From positions 1,441,205 through 1,505,204 of the forward strand of contig NZ_LT632435.1 of NCBI RefSeq assembly GCF_900119495.1: 64,000 nucleotides of DNA. The letters are read 5' to 3'. The DNA comes from Arcanobacterium urinimassiliense. GTDB taxonomy: Bacteria; Actinomycetota; Actinomycetes; Actinomycetales; Actinomycetaceae. Positions within the stretch are counted from its first letter, which is position 1; every line of letters begins with the position of its first letter. Both the position numbers and the translations under genes were made by a program. The notes beneath the pieces are model-generated. The model saw nothing but the letters and a program-made list of their open reading frames with translations, searched no databases and had not been told where the DNA came from. Below are positions 27,243 to 36,058 of the stretch, one piece after another.

Positions 27243-27573
27243 ATAATGACCTATCTTGCCTTCCGCGATTGCCTTACTCTAAGCTATCTTGATTTTCAAG
27301 GTTCTCCACGGTGTGTCGAAAACCTATCTGTAACGAGAATATAACAAAGACTAACAATTTTAAACAGATAAATCAAAATTCCCACAATTCACATTCATTA
27401 CTTTTGTAACATTTACACCATCTTTAACTAACCGCTTTTCTATTTCCCCTGCTAAATATCAACATTTTGGCATTTTATAAATGAAATACCTGCCTCCTCA
27501 CAATATATTTATTAAATTTCCTGCTAGGTAAATCACAGCCCCTTCCTTTAAATAAATATGGCAAAATACAACT
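27243..27573. promoter_or_regulatory. AT-rich divergent regulatory region with phased GTTA(C) motifs
   Basis: This 331-base gap separates the NlpC/P60 gene from the alpha/beta hydrolase gene. TAAC occurs at 27331-27334, 27342-27345 and 27352-27355, at 11- and 10-base spacing (one helical turn), with another GTAAC at 27406-27410. On the minus strand this reads as GTTA(C) repeats upstream of the wall hydrolase. Similar phased GTAAC-like sites bind the MtrA response regulator in other actinobacteria; equating them is inference. No open reading frame or known riboswitch was seen. Confidence 0.35.
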
Positions 27574-28614
27574 ATGAGTGACGGCGCTTTGCAGTGGTAT
27601 CCCGACGAACTAGGGGATGGATTTTCTTATGCTTATTTCCCAATAGAGGAAAACTCTGGATCTACCCGCGCCACTCTTATTCGCTACCAGCCAGAAAAAG
27701 ACCCGGACGCCCTCCCCTGCACTACCACACCACAACGTTTCAATCTCCTTTTTCTCCATGGCTGGAACGATTACTTTTTCCATAAAGAATTTGCGCGCTT
27801 TATCGCCTCGCAAGGAGGAAATTTCTATGCCTGCGATTTACGCCGGTTTGGGCGTTCCCACCAAGCAAAGGAAATTTGGGGATATATTGCCGATTTACAT
27901 GATTACACCCAGGAAATAGATTTTGCCCGTGCTTACGCCACTGCGCAGAGCCCAGTTCCTTTTATTCTCTACGGGCATTCCACCGGCGGTCTCACAGCTG
28001 CTCTATGGGCAGGAAAAAATCCACAAGCATGTGCCGGATTAATCCTCAACTCGCCTTGGCTGGAATTACAATACCAGTGGCCGGTACGAAAAATCACTGC
28101 CCCGCTGCTGCGTCTACTAGCTAAGCGCGATCCCTATAAAGTAATACCGAACGGCCCTGCCGGTTATTACTACCGCGGAAAAACTGGGGGGAATCTCGCG
28201 GCCGGGCTTTCCCCCACAGAAAGCGACCCGCAGAGCGATCCTTTCTTCACCACCGGCTGGCAACCTAATCCACGCTACTGGCATATTCCTACTTTCCCGG
28301 TGCGCTTCGGTTGGCTAAATGCAGTGTTCTCTGGGCAAGCAGAAGTAGAAAACGGCTTAGGTATTACCTGCCCGATAATCACCTTTACTTCTGCCCAGAG
28401 TTCTAATTTCACCTCTTGGAATGAGAAGGTATTGGAAAGCGACGCCGTACTCTCGGTAGAACAAATTTGGAAACGGGTACCCCAACTAGGAAATAATGTA
28501 CTACTGCGCAAATTACCCGGTGCTATACACGATGTACTGCTTTCCCGCGCCGCCGTGCGTCAGCTCTGCTACCAGAGTCTGACCACTTGGCTAGCTGATT
28601 TGCCACTTAGCTAA
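27574..28614 (+). CDS. alpha/beta hydrolase (lysophospholipase-like)
   Basis: A 346-residue serine hydrolase of the alpha/beta fold. The oxyanion region LFLHGWNDYFFHKEFARF is near residue 55 and the nucleophile elbow YGHSTGG near 135. A probable acidic residue and C-terminal His lie in ITFTSAQSS and GAIHDVLLSR. It resembles monoacylglycerol lipase/lysophospholipase proteins, but the substrate is not determined. No signal peptide, so probably cytosolic. Confidence 0.85.
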   Translation: MSDGALQWYPDELGDGFSYAYFPIEENSGSTRATLIRYQPEKDPDALPCTTTPQRFNLLFLHGWNDYFFHKEFARFIASQGGNFYACDLRRFGRSHQAKEIWGYIADLHDYTQEIDFARAYATAQSPVPFILYGHSTGGLTAALWAGKNPQACAGLILNSPWLELQYQWPVRKITAPLLRLLAKRDPYKVIPNGPAGYYYRGKTGGNLAAGLSPTESDPQSDPFFTTGWQPNPRYWHIPTFPVRFGWLNAVFSGQAEVENGLGITCPIITFTSAQSSNFTSWNEKVLESDAVLSVEQIWKRVPQLGNNVLLRKLPGAIHDVLLSRAAVRQLCYQSLTTWLADLPLS

Positions 28615-28624
28615 CCTGATTCCC

Positions 28625-28677
28625 GCAAATCTCTCCTAGCAAATCTTTTCTCGCAAAACTCTCCTAGCAATTTCTAG
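28625..28677. repeat. 28-base-period direct repeat between convergent gene ends
   Basis: Copy 1 at 28625-28649 and copy 2 at 28653-28677 share GCAAA(T/A)CTCTCCTAGCAA. The second copy runs into the stop codon of the minus-strand FAD/Fe-S gene. Confidence 0.7.
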
Positions 28678-31574
28678 CGGCGCACTTCTTTCCCTTTTAG
28701 CAGCAACTCGGCCAGATGCACACCCTGCTTTCCTGCCAACTGCGCTGCTTGGGTGCGGCAAGAATAACCATCCGCTAGATACACTGCCTCTGCTCCCGCC
28801 GCAGCTAGTTTCGGCAATAGTTGATTCTGCGCTACCGCCTGCGAAATTTCGTAGTGGCCTTTTTCCATCCCGAAATTTCCTGCTAAACCACAGCAGCCAC
28901 TCAGCTGTACTAATTCAGCACCAGTTTTTCGCAGTAAAGCTGCCTCTTTTTTCCACCCCATTACCGAATAATGATGGCAATGCGGCTGCGCCACAATTTT
29001 CATTCCTTGCAGATCTGGCAGATTCAACTGCTCTCCCACCCCGAATTCAGGATGGGTGAGCAATTCCGCCAGCGTAAAGGTCATACTGGCAATAAGCGAA
29101 GCCCGCTTATCTTCCGGCAGTAAATCTAACGCGTCGTCGCGCAATACCGCCGTACACGAAGGCTCCACTCCCACTATCGGAATCCCATTCTTCGCAAAAG
29201 GCGCCAGCACTCCAAAAAGATGCTGGAGTTTTTTCTTAGCCGTCTGGAGCTGACCAGTAGTAATCCAAGTCAAACCACAGCAGGGCGAAGCCGGAGGAAG
29301 TAACACCGTGTATCCGTATCTCTGCAATAACTCCGCGAGCGCTTGAGCTCCGCGCGTATCGAGACTTTCGGAGAACGAATCTGCCCAAAGCACCACATAG
29401 CGCCGTTTCTCTTGTGCGGGTAAATCCGCCGCTAGCTCAGCTGGCAACTGCGAGGAGAATTGCCCGCTGCGCCGGGCCCACGCCGAAAAAGAACGCTGCG
29501 CAAATCCCGGCATATCGCGCCGCTGATCAATTCCGGAAAGAGAAAAAGCCAATTTCCGCAGCGGCGCGATGCGGAAACAACTATTAGCAAAGCGAGCCAA
29601 CCCCGGCACGCGCACCACGAGACGCGCCAATATCGGTAAATTTCCCAATAAATAATGCGTAATCGGGCGCAATTTCCCTTTATAAGCGCGGTAAAGTGTT
29701 TCAGATTTATAGCGCGCCATATCTACTCCCGTAGGGCAGTCACTCGAGCAAGCTTTACAGCCGAGGCAAAGATCGAGAGATTCTAATACCGCCGCATCCG
29801 CAAAAGTAGCTACTAGCTGGCCATTGGCAGCTTCCTGCAAGACCCGCATTCTTCCGCGCGTCACATCTTTTTCTTCTTTAGTTGCCTGATAGGACGGGCA
29901 CATAAAAAATCCGGCATCCATTCTATCTGCCCGGCAATTCCCCACTCCGGTGCAGCGATGTAAAGCATTAGTGAAATCTGCATCGTCAGCTAAGAAATGA
30001 AATCCTCCCGCATAGGCGAGCGCGGGCGCCGCTGGGCGGCGCAGATCCGCATCAAGCGCACGCGGGCGTACCAATACCCCAGGGTTTAGTAAATCCTGTG
30101 GATCGAAAATCGCTTTTACTTGGGAAAATAATTCAATAATTTTCGGCGGATACATGCGCGCTAAAAGTTCTGAACGGGCACGGCCGTCTCCATGTTCGCC
30201 CGAGAGTGAGCCGCCAAAACTGAGAGCTAAATCCGCAGCCGCAACTAGGAAATCTCTAAATACTTTTGCCCCGCCCGCTTTATGCAGCGGAAAATCTATC
30301 CGGATATGCACGCAGCCATCTCCGAAGTGGCCATACATAAGCCCAGCTAATTCATACTTAGCAAGTAATTTTTGTAAAGCGCGCAGATAGTTCCCTAACT
30401 GCTCCGGAGGTACAGCCGAATCCTCCCAACCCGGCCAGGCGGGCGAGCCCGCTGGAGTTCGCCCACCGAGGCCAGCTCCATCGGCACGAATTCTCCAGAG
30501 CCTTTGCGCCGCAGCTCCCGCTGCTTGTATCGAATAGGCAGTAGTTCCCGCCGCTTTTACAATAGCCTCTGCCCGCTGGGGCACTTCTTGGGGGTCTTCG
30601 CCTTCTTGTGCTCCTACTTCCACTAGCAGCCAGCCGCCGCCATCCGGTAATTCCGGCACTTCTCCGCGTGCGCGGCGCACTACCTCTACTAATTCGCGAT
30701 CCATGCCTTCAATTGCCAAGGGCTTATACGGCAAAATATCCGGCACCGCATCGGCCGCAGCTGGCATATCTGGATACCCGAGGACCACCAGCATTGGAGC
30801 TGCAGCCAGTGGCACTAGCCGCAGTTTTATTTCTAGTAAGGTGACCAGCGTGCCTTCCGAGCCCACCAACATTTTTGCTAAATCACGCCCATTTTCCGGT
30901 AAGAGATGCTCTAGCGCATAGCCTGATACCTGCCGCGGAAAACGGCCTAAGTTAGTGCGGATATCACTTAAATTAGCCGCCACTAAGTCTGCTAAAGGTT
31001 CCGGCATTTCCCCGGCGCCTGCCGTAAATTCGCGACCGGTGCCGTCAATACATCGCAGCTCTAACACATTATCGGCAGTGCGCCCCCACGCTACCGCATG
31101 GGGTCCACAAGCATTGTTTCCTACCATTCCCCCGAAAGTAGCGCGATTTTGCGTAGAAGGATCCGGCCCGAAGCGTAAACCATAAGGAGCCGCCGCCGCC
31201 TGCAAATCACTCATCACCACACCCGGCTCCACAGTAGCCGTGCGTGCCTGTGGATCTATATGCAGAATTCGGTGCATATGCCGCGAAAAATCCAACACTA
31301 TGCCGCTGCTAATTGAGTTGCCCGCCACGGAGGTGCCGCCGCCGCGCGCCACTACCGGCATATGATGCCGCCGGCAAACTGCCAAAATTTTTCGCACATC
31401 TTCTGCGTGGCGCGGGAAGACTACTCCCGCCGGCACCACCCGATAATTAGAAGCATCGCTGGTGTATTCAGCGCGCACCCGAGTCGAGGACTCTACTTCG
31501 CCGGAAATGCTTGCTGCTAATTCCGCCAATGCTTGCTCTACCTGCGGGGGCACTAGCTCCGTCTGCTCTGGCAT
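28674..31574 (-). CDS. FAD-binding and Fe-S-binding oxidoreductase (YdiJ / D-lactate dehydrogenase type)
   Basis: A 966-residue fusion. An N-terminal PCMH-type FAD domain (VVARGGGTSVAGNSISSG, near residue 76) is followed by the FAD-oxidase C domain (YGHFGDGCVHIRIDFP, near 415). A ferredoxin-like 4Fe-4S section has CLGCKACSSDCPTGVD (near 605). The C-terminus has two CCG domains (SPCCGLTW and LSGCCGLAGNFG). This is the layout of YdiJ-type D-2-hydroxyacid dehydrogenases that pass electrons to quinone. D-lactate or D-2-hydroxyglutarate are the likeliest substrates; sequence alone does not decide. AAAGGGAAG precedes the ATG. Confidence 0.88.
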   Translation of the reverse strand: MPEQTELVPPQVEQALAELAASISGEVESSTRVRAEYTSDASNYRVVPAGVVFPRHAEDVRKILAVCRRHHMPVVARGGGTSVAGNSISSGIVLDFSRHMHRILHIDPQARTATVEPGVVMSDLQAAAAPYGLRFGPDPSTQNRATFGGMVGNNACGPHAVAWGRTADNVLELRCIDGTGREFTAGAGEMPEPLADLVAANLSDIRTNLGRFPRQVSGYALEHLLPENGRDLAKMLVGSEGTLVTLLEIKLRLVPLAAAPMLVVLGYPDMPAAADAVPDILPYKPLAIEGMDRELVEVVRRARGEVPELPDGGGWLLVEVGAQEGEDPQEVPQRAEAIVKAAGTTAYSIQAAGAAAQRLWRIRADGAGLGGRTPAGSPAWPGWEDSAVPPEQLGNYLRALQKLLAKYELAGLMYGHFGDGCVHIRIDFPLHKAGGAKVFRDFLVAAADLALSFGGSLSGEHGDGRARSELLARMYPPKIIELFSQVKAIFDPQDLLNPGVLVRPRALDADLRRPAAPALAYAGGFHFLADDADFTNALHRCTGVGNCRADRMDAGFFMCPSYQATKEEKDVTRGRMRVLQEAANGQLVATFADAAVLESLDLCLGCKACSSDCPTGVDMARYKSETLYRAYKGKLRPITHYLLGNLPILARLVVRVPGLARFANSCFRIAPLRKLAFSLSGIDQRRDMPGFAQRSFSAWARRSGQFSSQLPAELAADLPAQEKRRYVVLWADSFSESLDTRGAQALAELLQRYGYTVLLPPASPCCGLTWITTGQLQTAKKKLQHLFGVLAPFAKNGIPIVGVEPSCTAVLRDDALDLLPEDKRASLIASMTFTLAELLTHPEFGVGEQLNLPDLQGMKIVAQPHCHHYSVMGWKKEAALLRKTGAELVQLSGCCGLAGNFGMEKGHYEISQAVAQNQLLPKLAAAGAEAVYLADGYSCRTQAAQLAGKQGVHLAELLLKGKEVRR

Positions 31575-31633
31575 ATTCTTCCCTTTCTTCTCTCATATCT
31601 TACTGAGAAAGAAAGTAAAAAATCATATCCAGC

Positions 31634-31915
31634 CTAAATACAGATTGCCTCCGCCAGTAAATTGTCAATACTGTAGCGGCTATCTTTGATAACTACTATG
31701 CAGACATTGCGCTTTTTTGTGAGTACAGTAATTTCTTCTCCGCTATAGCATCCCAGACGAAAGAGGAAAGTATCCATATCAGAATCGGTAGTGGATATGG
31801 ACTTTATTACATAAGTCTTGCCTACTTCCGCATTTAGTAGATTCATTTTTTCTTCGGTAAAGAGCGCCGCATCAGAAACGCTATCATTACTGGCCGTGGC
31901 AGCAAGCGCATTCAC
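31634..31915 (-). CDS. feoA: FeoA-like ferrous iron transport protein
   Basis: A 93-residue protein whose last 65 residues form an SH3-like FeoA domain (EVGKTYVIKSI, DTFLFRLGCYSGEEITVL, and a conserved C-terminal IDNLLAEAI). FeoA assists the FeoB iron permease. The upstream feoB is broken, so this gene may be a remnant without its partner. The first 23 residues are outside the family; a start at the internal ATG (31846) would remove them, while the GTG at 31915 has a weak AGGTG upstream. Confidence 0.7.
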   Translation of the reverse strand: MNALAATASNDSVSDAALFTEEKMNLLNAEVGKTYVIKSISTTDSDMDTFLFRLGCYSGEEITVLTKKRNVCIVVIKDSRYSIDNLLAEAICI

Positions 31916-31948
31916 CGGGGTTCACCTGCTTTCCATGACTGTAGACGC

Positions 31949-32965
31949 TTACCGACAAGGTTTTATGCGCCCCGGCCAGAGCAGCATTCTGCGTGCCACA
32001 AAGGCAATGCTCGCTGCCATCACTGCTACCACCAATAATCCAGGGAAGAATCCATTTCCGAGATGCCCCTCCACTATTAAGCTGCCAATCTGATTTACCA
32101 GGAAGGCTACCGTATAGCCGGTGCAGAATTGGAGAGCGATTGCACTCCAAAGCCATTTTCTATCTTGCATTTCTGAATTCATAGCGCCAATAGCAGCGAA
32201 GCAAGGTGGAGTGTAGAGGTTGAAGAACAGATACGAAAGTGCAGTTACCGAGGTGAGCCCCATGGTAATAGCAATTTCATTTGCCCCACCGGTCATAGCT
32301 AATTCATCTGGATCAATAAAGTTAGTGAGTCCGTAAACCACGGCGAGGGTGCCTACTACATTCTCTTTCGCAATAAAGCCAGTGACGGCTGCTGCCGCTA
32401 ATTGCCAAGCACCGAAGCCCAGCGGAATCAAGAAAACCGCAACTGGCGAAGCTATTGAAGCCAAGATAGAGGTATCTTCCATACCTTAATCAGCGTGCTG
32501 TTTAGTGGTAGAAACCGTTTCCACTACCGGACAATTCAACTTCTGCGCCAGCTCTGCCACATTGATATCCGTATGCTCTTTTCTATTAATATCGCTCTTA
32601 TTGAGCGCTACCACTACCGGAATACCTAGCTCCAACAACTGAGTAGTAAAGAAAAGACTCCGATTCAAATTAGTGGCATCAACGATATTCACAATCGCAT
32701 CCGGCTGGGTCTCCCGCACGTACTCGCTGGTAATTCCCTCTTCCGGAGTAAAAGGAGACATAGAATAGGCGCCCGGTAAATCCACCACTACCGCCTCTGC
32801 CTCTCCGGCATATTCTTCTTTAATTTTTCCTTCTGTCTGCCCGACGGTGACGCCGCCTCAATTGCCGACTTTTACCTTTAAGCCGGTCAGAACATTAAAC
32901 ATAGTAGTTTTACCACTATTAGGATTACCCGCAAACGCTATCCTCATCCGTAAAGCCTTCCTCAT
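31949..32965 (-). pseudogene. feoB: feoB, ferrous iron permease, two internal stops and central deletion
   Basis: One reading frame runs the whole length. It starts at ATG 32965 with the G1 loop [16 protein letters not shown], then TGA at 32858-32860 replaces the Trp of the usual N-W-x-G-V-T-V motif. DLPGAYSM (G3) and ALNKSD (G4) follow, then TAA at 32486-32488. Immediately after come TSILASIASPVAVFLIPLGF and GFIAKENVVGTL, the C-terminal membrane half including the second Gate-type motif. About 340 codons remain of the normal 600-plus. The helical domain and the first membrane half are gone. No frameshift is needed. Confidence 0.88.
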
Positions 32966-33054
32966 GCTACTTAACTGTTTTTGCCCAAGCAGCTACTTTG
33001 CGTGAAACCAGTGCGGCAGCTGCCAACTTTTAAAGCCCTGCGCACAAAAGAAAA

Positions 33055-33086
33055 CCCCCGAAGCTACAGAAAAATAGCTTCGGGGG
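33055..33086 (-). terminator. terminator of ppdK
   Basis: CCCCCGAAGCTA (33055-33066) pairs with TAGCTTCGGGGG (33075-33086), a perfect 12-bp stem. On the minus strand it is followed by a T-rich run (TTTTCTTTT) and lies 18 bases beyond the ppdK stop. Confidence 0.93.
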
Positions 33087-33104
33087 AATAGTTGGAAATT
33101 TTAC

Positions 33105-35837
33105 TTACTTTTCACTGGGTGGCTGCGCTAAATCACATTCATTAGCGATGACCGCCCGGCCAGCTTCTAGGCGTGCTACCGGCACCCGGAATGGTGAGCA
33201 GGATACGTAATCCAAGCCCGCATATTCGAAGAAGTGAATCGAAGCCGGATCTCCACCGTGCTCTCCGCATACGCCCATATGCATCTGCGGCTTCACGCTC
33301 CGACCGCGCTCTACACCCATCTGTACCAATGCGCCCACTCCGCGCGTATCGATAGATTCGAAAGGCGAGGTGCCGAATACCGAATAATCGAAATACTGAG
33401 TGAAGAACGAAGCTTCTACGTCGTCACGAGAGAATCCCCAGGTAGTTTGAGTTAAATCGTTGGTACCGAAGGAGAAGAAATCAGATTCTAACCCGATGCG
33501 CTCCGCCCGAATAGCAGCCCGCGGCAGCTCAATCATATTGCCAATCGGAATATCCAGCTCTACGCCTTCCCGCTCCGAAGTTTCTTTAATAATCTTCAAT
33601 GCCCAATCGCGCACAATCTGCATCTCCCGCTCCGAGGCAATGAGTGGCACCATAATTTCGGGGCGTGGATTCTTTCCAGCTTTTTGCAGGGCTGCGCAAG
33701 CATTGGCAATGGCATGAATCTGCAGCTTCACCAAGCCAGGCAGTTTCAAGCCCAAACGCACGCCACGCAATCCCAACATCGGATTTTGCTCATGGTTCGC
33801 TTTCACTGCCTTGAGCAGCTTAGTTTCTTCCGCAGTAATCTCTTCGCCTAAGGCTTTCTTTACCGCTAATTCCACCGAAAGGGCCGTATTATCCGGTAAG
33901 AACTCATGCAAAGGCGGATCGATTAACCGCACAATTACCGGCAAACCGTCCATCGCCGAGAAAATACCTTCGAAATCTCCTTCTTGGAGTGGAATCAGTG
34001 CCCGCAAAGCTTCCTGCTGATCTTCCTCGGATTCAGCTAAAATTACTGTTTCAATCAGCTTCCGGCGCTCGCCCAGGAACATATGCTCGGTACGGCACAA
34101 CCCAATTCCTTGCGCTCCGAATTTCCGTGCGCGCTGCGCGTCTTCCGGAGTATCAGCATTGGCGTATACTTCCAAATTCCGCTTCGCATCGGCGCGGCTC
34201 AGAATTTGATCTACGGCATATACCAATTCGCGCGATTCTTCGTCGTCACAAATTTGCAGCGCCGCTTCCAAACCATCCGATACATACGCCATTACCGGAG
34301 AATCTACCACTGGCACCCGACCGGCAAATATCTCTCCGGTACCGCCGTCAATCGCGATTAAATCTCCGGCGTGATAGGTCTTATCCACCGACTTCACGTA
34401 CATGGTACCGGCTTCTTCGTCTACTACGAGATCATCTGCTCCCACTACGCAGGTACGCCCCATACCGCGCGCTACCACTGCCGCGTGCGAAGTCTTTCCG
34501 CCTCGAGAAGTAAGTACTCCCGCAGCCACAACCATTCCAGCTAAATCATCTGGATTAGTTTCGCGACGTACCAAAATTACGGAGGCACCAGCCTGCGAAC
34601 GCTGCTCTGCCTGCTCGTTATCGAATACGATTTCGCCTACTGCCGCACCGGGAGAAGCCGGCATTCCTTTCGAAATAATCTCTTTCGGGGCACTCTTATC
34701 GAACTGCGGGAAGAGCAGAGAAGTGAGCTGATCACCCGTTACCCGAGTAACGGCTTCGTCGCGCGTAATCAAACGCTCATCTACTAGCTGCTTAGCAATT
34801 CTAAACGCCGCCGGTGCTGTACGCTTCCCTACGCGAGTCTGCAGCATCCAGAGCTTGCCTTGCTGAATTGTAAATTCGATATCGCACATATCGCGGTAGT
34901 GCACCTCGAGACGCTCCATAATATCGAGTAATTCATCATAAGAAGTCTTATCGATTTTCTCTAAGTCGGCGAGAGAAAGAGTATTACGGATACCGGCTAC
35001 TACATCCTCACCCTGTGCATTCTCCAGGTAATCACCGTAAACGCCGGTATGCCCGGTAGAAGGATCACGCGTGAAGCAAACGCCCGTGCCCGAGCCCGTG
35101 CCCATATTGCCAAAGACCATGGTCTGCACATTCACCGCAGTACCTAAATCATTCGAAATGCGCTCCCGCCGCCGATACAGGCGAGCCCGATCAGTGTTCC
35201 AGGAATTAAATACGGCTTCTACTGCCATATCGAGCTGCTGGCGGGGATCTTGCGGAAATTCGATTCCCGCTTCTGCTTTCACTATTTCTTTATATTCCAC
35301 TACCAGCTGCTGCAGATCCTCAGTGGTCATATCAAGATCGCCGGCGTAGCCTTTTCTATCCTGCAAGCCATGCAGTGCCGTGGAGAAGAAGGAATCATCA
35401 ATTCCCAGTACTGTCTTACCAAACATTTGGATTAGACGCCGGTAAGAATCCCAAGCAAAACGAGGATTTTGCGACTGGGCACTCAGACCAGCTACTGACA
35501 CATCGTTCAGACCAATATTGAGCACCGTCTCCATCATGCCCGGCATAGAAAACTTCGCACCTGAACGCACCGAAAGCAGTAAAGGATCTTTTTCATTACC
35601 AAGCCGTTTATGCATTTTGCTTTCAATGCCGGCAATAGCCGTGGTGACTTCCACTTCGAGGGTTTCCGGTACCGCTCCCGTACGCAGATAAGCACGGCAC
35701 GCCTCGGTGGTAATAGTAAATCCTGGGGGTACCGGCAAACCTAAATGGGTCATCTCTGCCAAATTGGCACCTTTGCCACCTAACAACTCTTTCTGATCTT
35801 TATTGCCTTCAGTAAAGTCATATACGTATTTCGTCAT
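33105..35837 (-). CDS. ppdK: pyruvate, phosphate dikinase
   Basis: Interconverts pyruvate, ATP and phosphate with PEP, AMP and PPi; with Ppa present it can serve gluconeogenesis or run as a PPi-linked glycolytic step. About 910 residues. The N-terminal ATP-grasp domain has GGKGANLAEM. The central swivel domain has the phosphohistidine site GGKTSHAAVVARGMG (near 450). The C-terminal PEP/pyruvate barrel ends with MHMGVCGEHGGDP and the catalytic Cys. I place the start at the ATG at 35837 because GGAGGGG, seven bases upstream, would lie inside the longer frame. A strong terminator follows. Confidence 0.96.
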   Translation of the reverse strand: MTKYVYDFTEGNKDQKELLGGKGANLAEMTHLGLPVPPGFTITTEACRAYLRTGAVPETLEVEVTTAIAGIESKMHKRLGNEKDPLLLSVRSGAKFSMPGMMETVLNIGLNDVSVAGLSAQSQNPRFAWDSYRRLIQMFGKTVLGIDDSFFSTALHGLQDRKGYAGDLDMTTEDLQQLVVEYKEIVKAEAGIEFPQDPRQQLDMAVEAVFNSWNTDRARLYRRRERISNDLGTAVNVQTMVFGNMGTGSGTGVCFTRDPSTGHTGVYGDYLENAQGEDVVAGIRNTLSLADLEKIDKTSYDELLDIMERLEVHYRDMCDIEFTIQQGKLWMLQTRVGKRTAPAAFRIAKQLVDERLITRDEAVTRVTGDQLTSLLFPQFDKSAPKEIISKGMPASPGAAVGEIVFDNEQAEQRSQAGASVILVRRETNPDDLAGMVVAAGVLTSRGGKTSHAAVVARGMGRTCVVGADDLVVDEEAGTMYVKSVDKTYHAGDLIAIDGGTGEIFAGRVPVVDSPVMAYVSDGLEAALQICDDEESRELVYAVDQILSRADAKRNLEVYANADTPEDAQRARKFGAQGIGLCRTEHMFLGERRKLIETVILAESEEDQQEALRALIPLQEGDFEGIFSAMDGLPVIVRLIDPPLHEFLPDNTALSVELAVKKALGEEITAEETKLLKAVKANHEQNPMLGLRGVRLGLKLPGLVKLQIHAIANACAALQKAGKNPRPEIMVPLIASEREMQIVRDWALKIIKETSEREGVELDIPIGNMIELPRAAIRAERIGLESDFFSFGTNDLTQTTWGFSRDDVEASFFTQYFDYSVFGTSPFESIDTRGVGALVQMGVERGRSVKPQMHMGVCGEHGGDPASIHFFEYAGLDYVSCSPFRVPVARLEAGRAVIANECDLAQPPSEK

Positions 35838-35875
35838 ATATTTCCCCTCCACGGGAATAACACAGCACAGAATGC

Positions 35876-35924
35876 TTATTTAATTGTAACTGCCTACAAT
35901 TTTTACAGATTTATTTAATTGTAA
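35876..35924. promoter_or_regulatory. 14-bp direct repeats in the ppdK promoter region
   Basis: TTATTTAATTGTAA occurs identically at 35876-35889 and 35911-35924, centre-to-centre 35 bases, upstream of ppdK. The surrounding AT-rich sequence has further GTAA words. Identical spaced copies suggest an operator or curved DNA; no regulator can be named. Confidence 0.4.
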
Positions 35925-36058
35925 AATAAGTGTAAATGATAATAGGACCAACGTCCAGATTAGCACTAATTTTTCGCATATATTTAACGCCTACACCGCA
36001 TCGAAAGAGATTTTCACAACTACTATACTGAGAACGAAGTGAAAGATTTTCGAGCAGA

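Noticed and set aside
27243-27573. c-di-AMP (ydaO-type) riboswitch before the NlpC/P60 gene
   Set aside because: Such riboswitches are common there in actinobacteria, so I looked, but the conserved core words are absent; the same check before trkH was also negative.
32858-32860. TGA read as Trp (recoding) in feoB
   Set aside because: TGA terminates other genes here (for example the permease and glpD-flanking TetR), and feoB also has a TAA and a large deletion.
32966-33054. DtxR/IdeR box upstream of feoB
   Set aside because: No palindrome resembling TTAGGTTAGCCTAACCTAA is present.
33989-34513. 174-residue open frame on the plus strand
   Set aside because: It is fully antisense to ppdK, whose motifs are complete, and its product has no family-like features.
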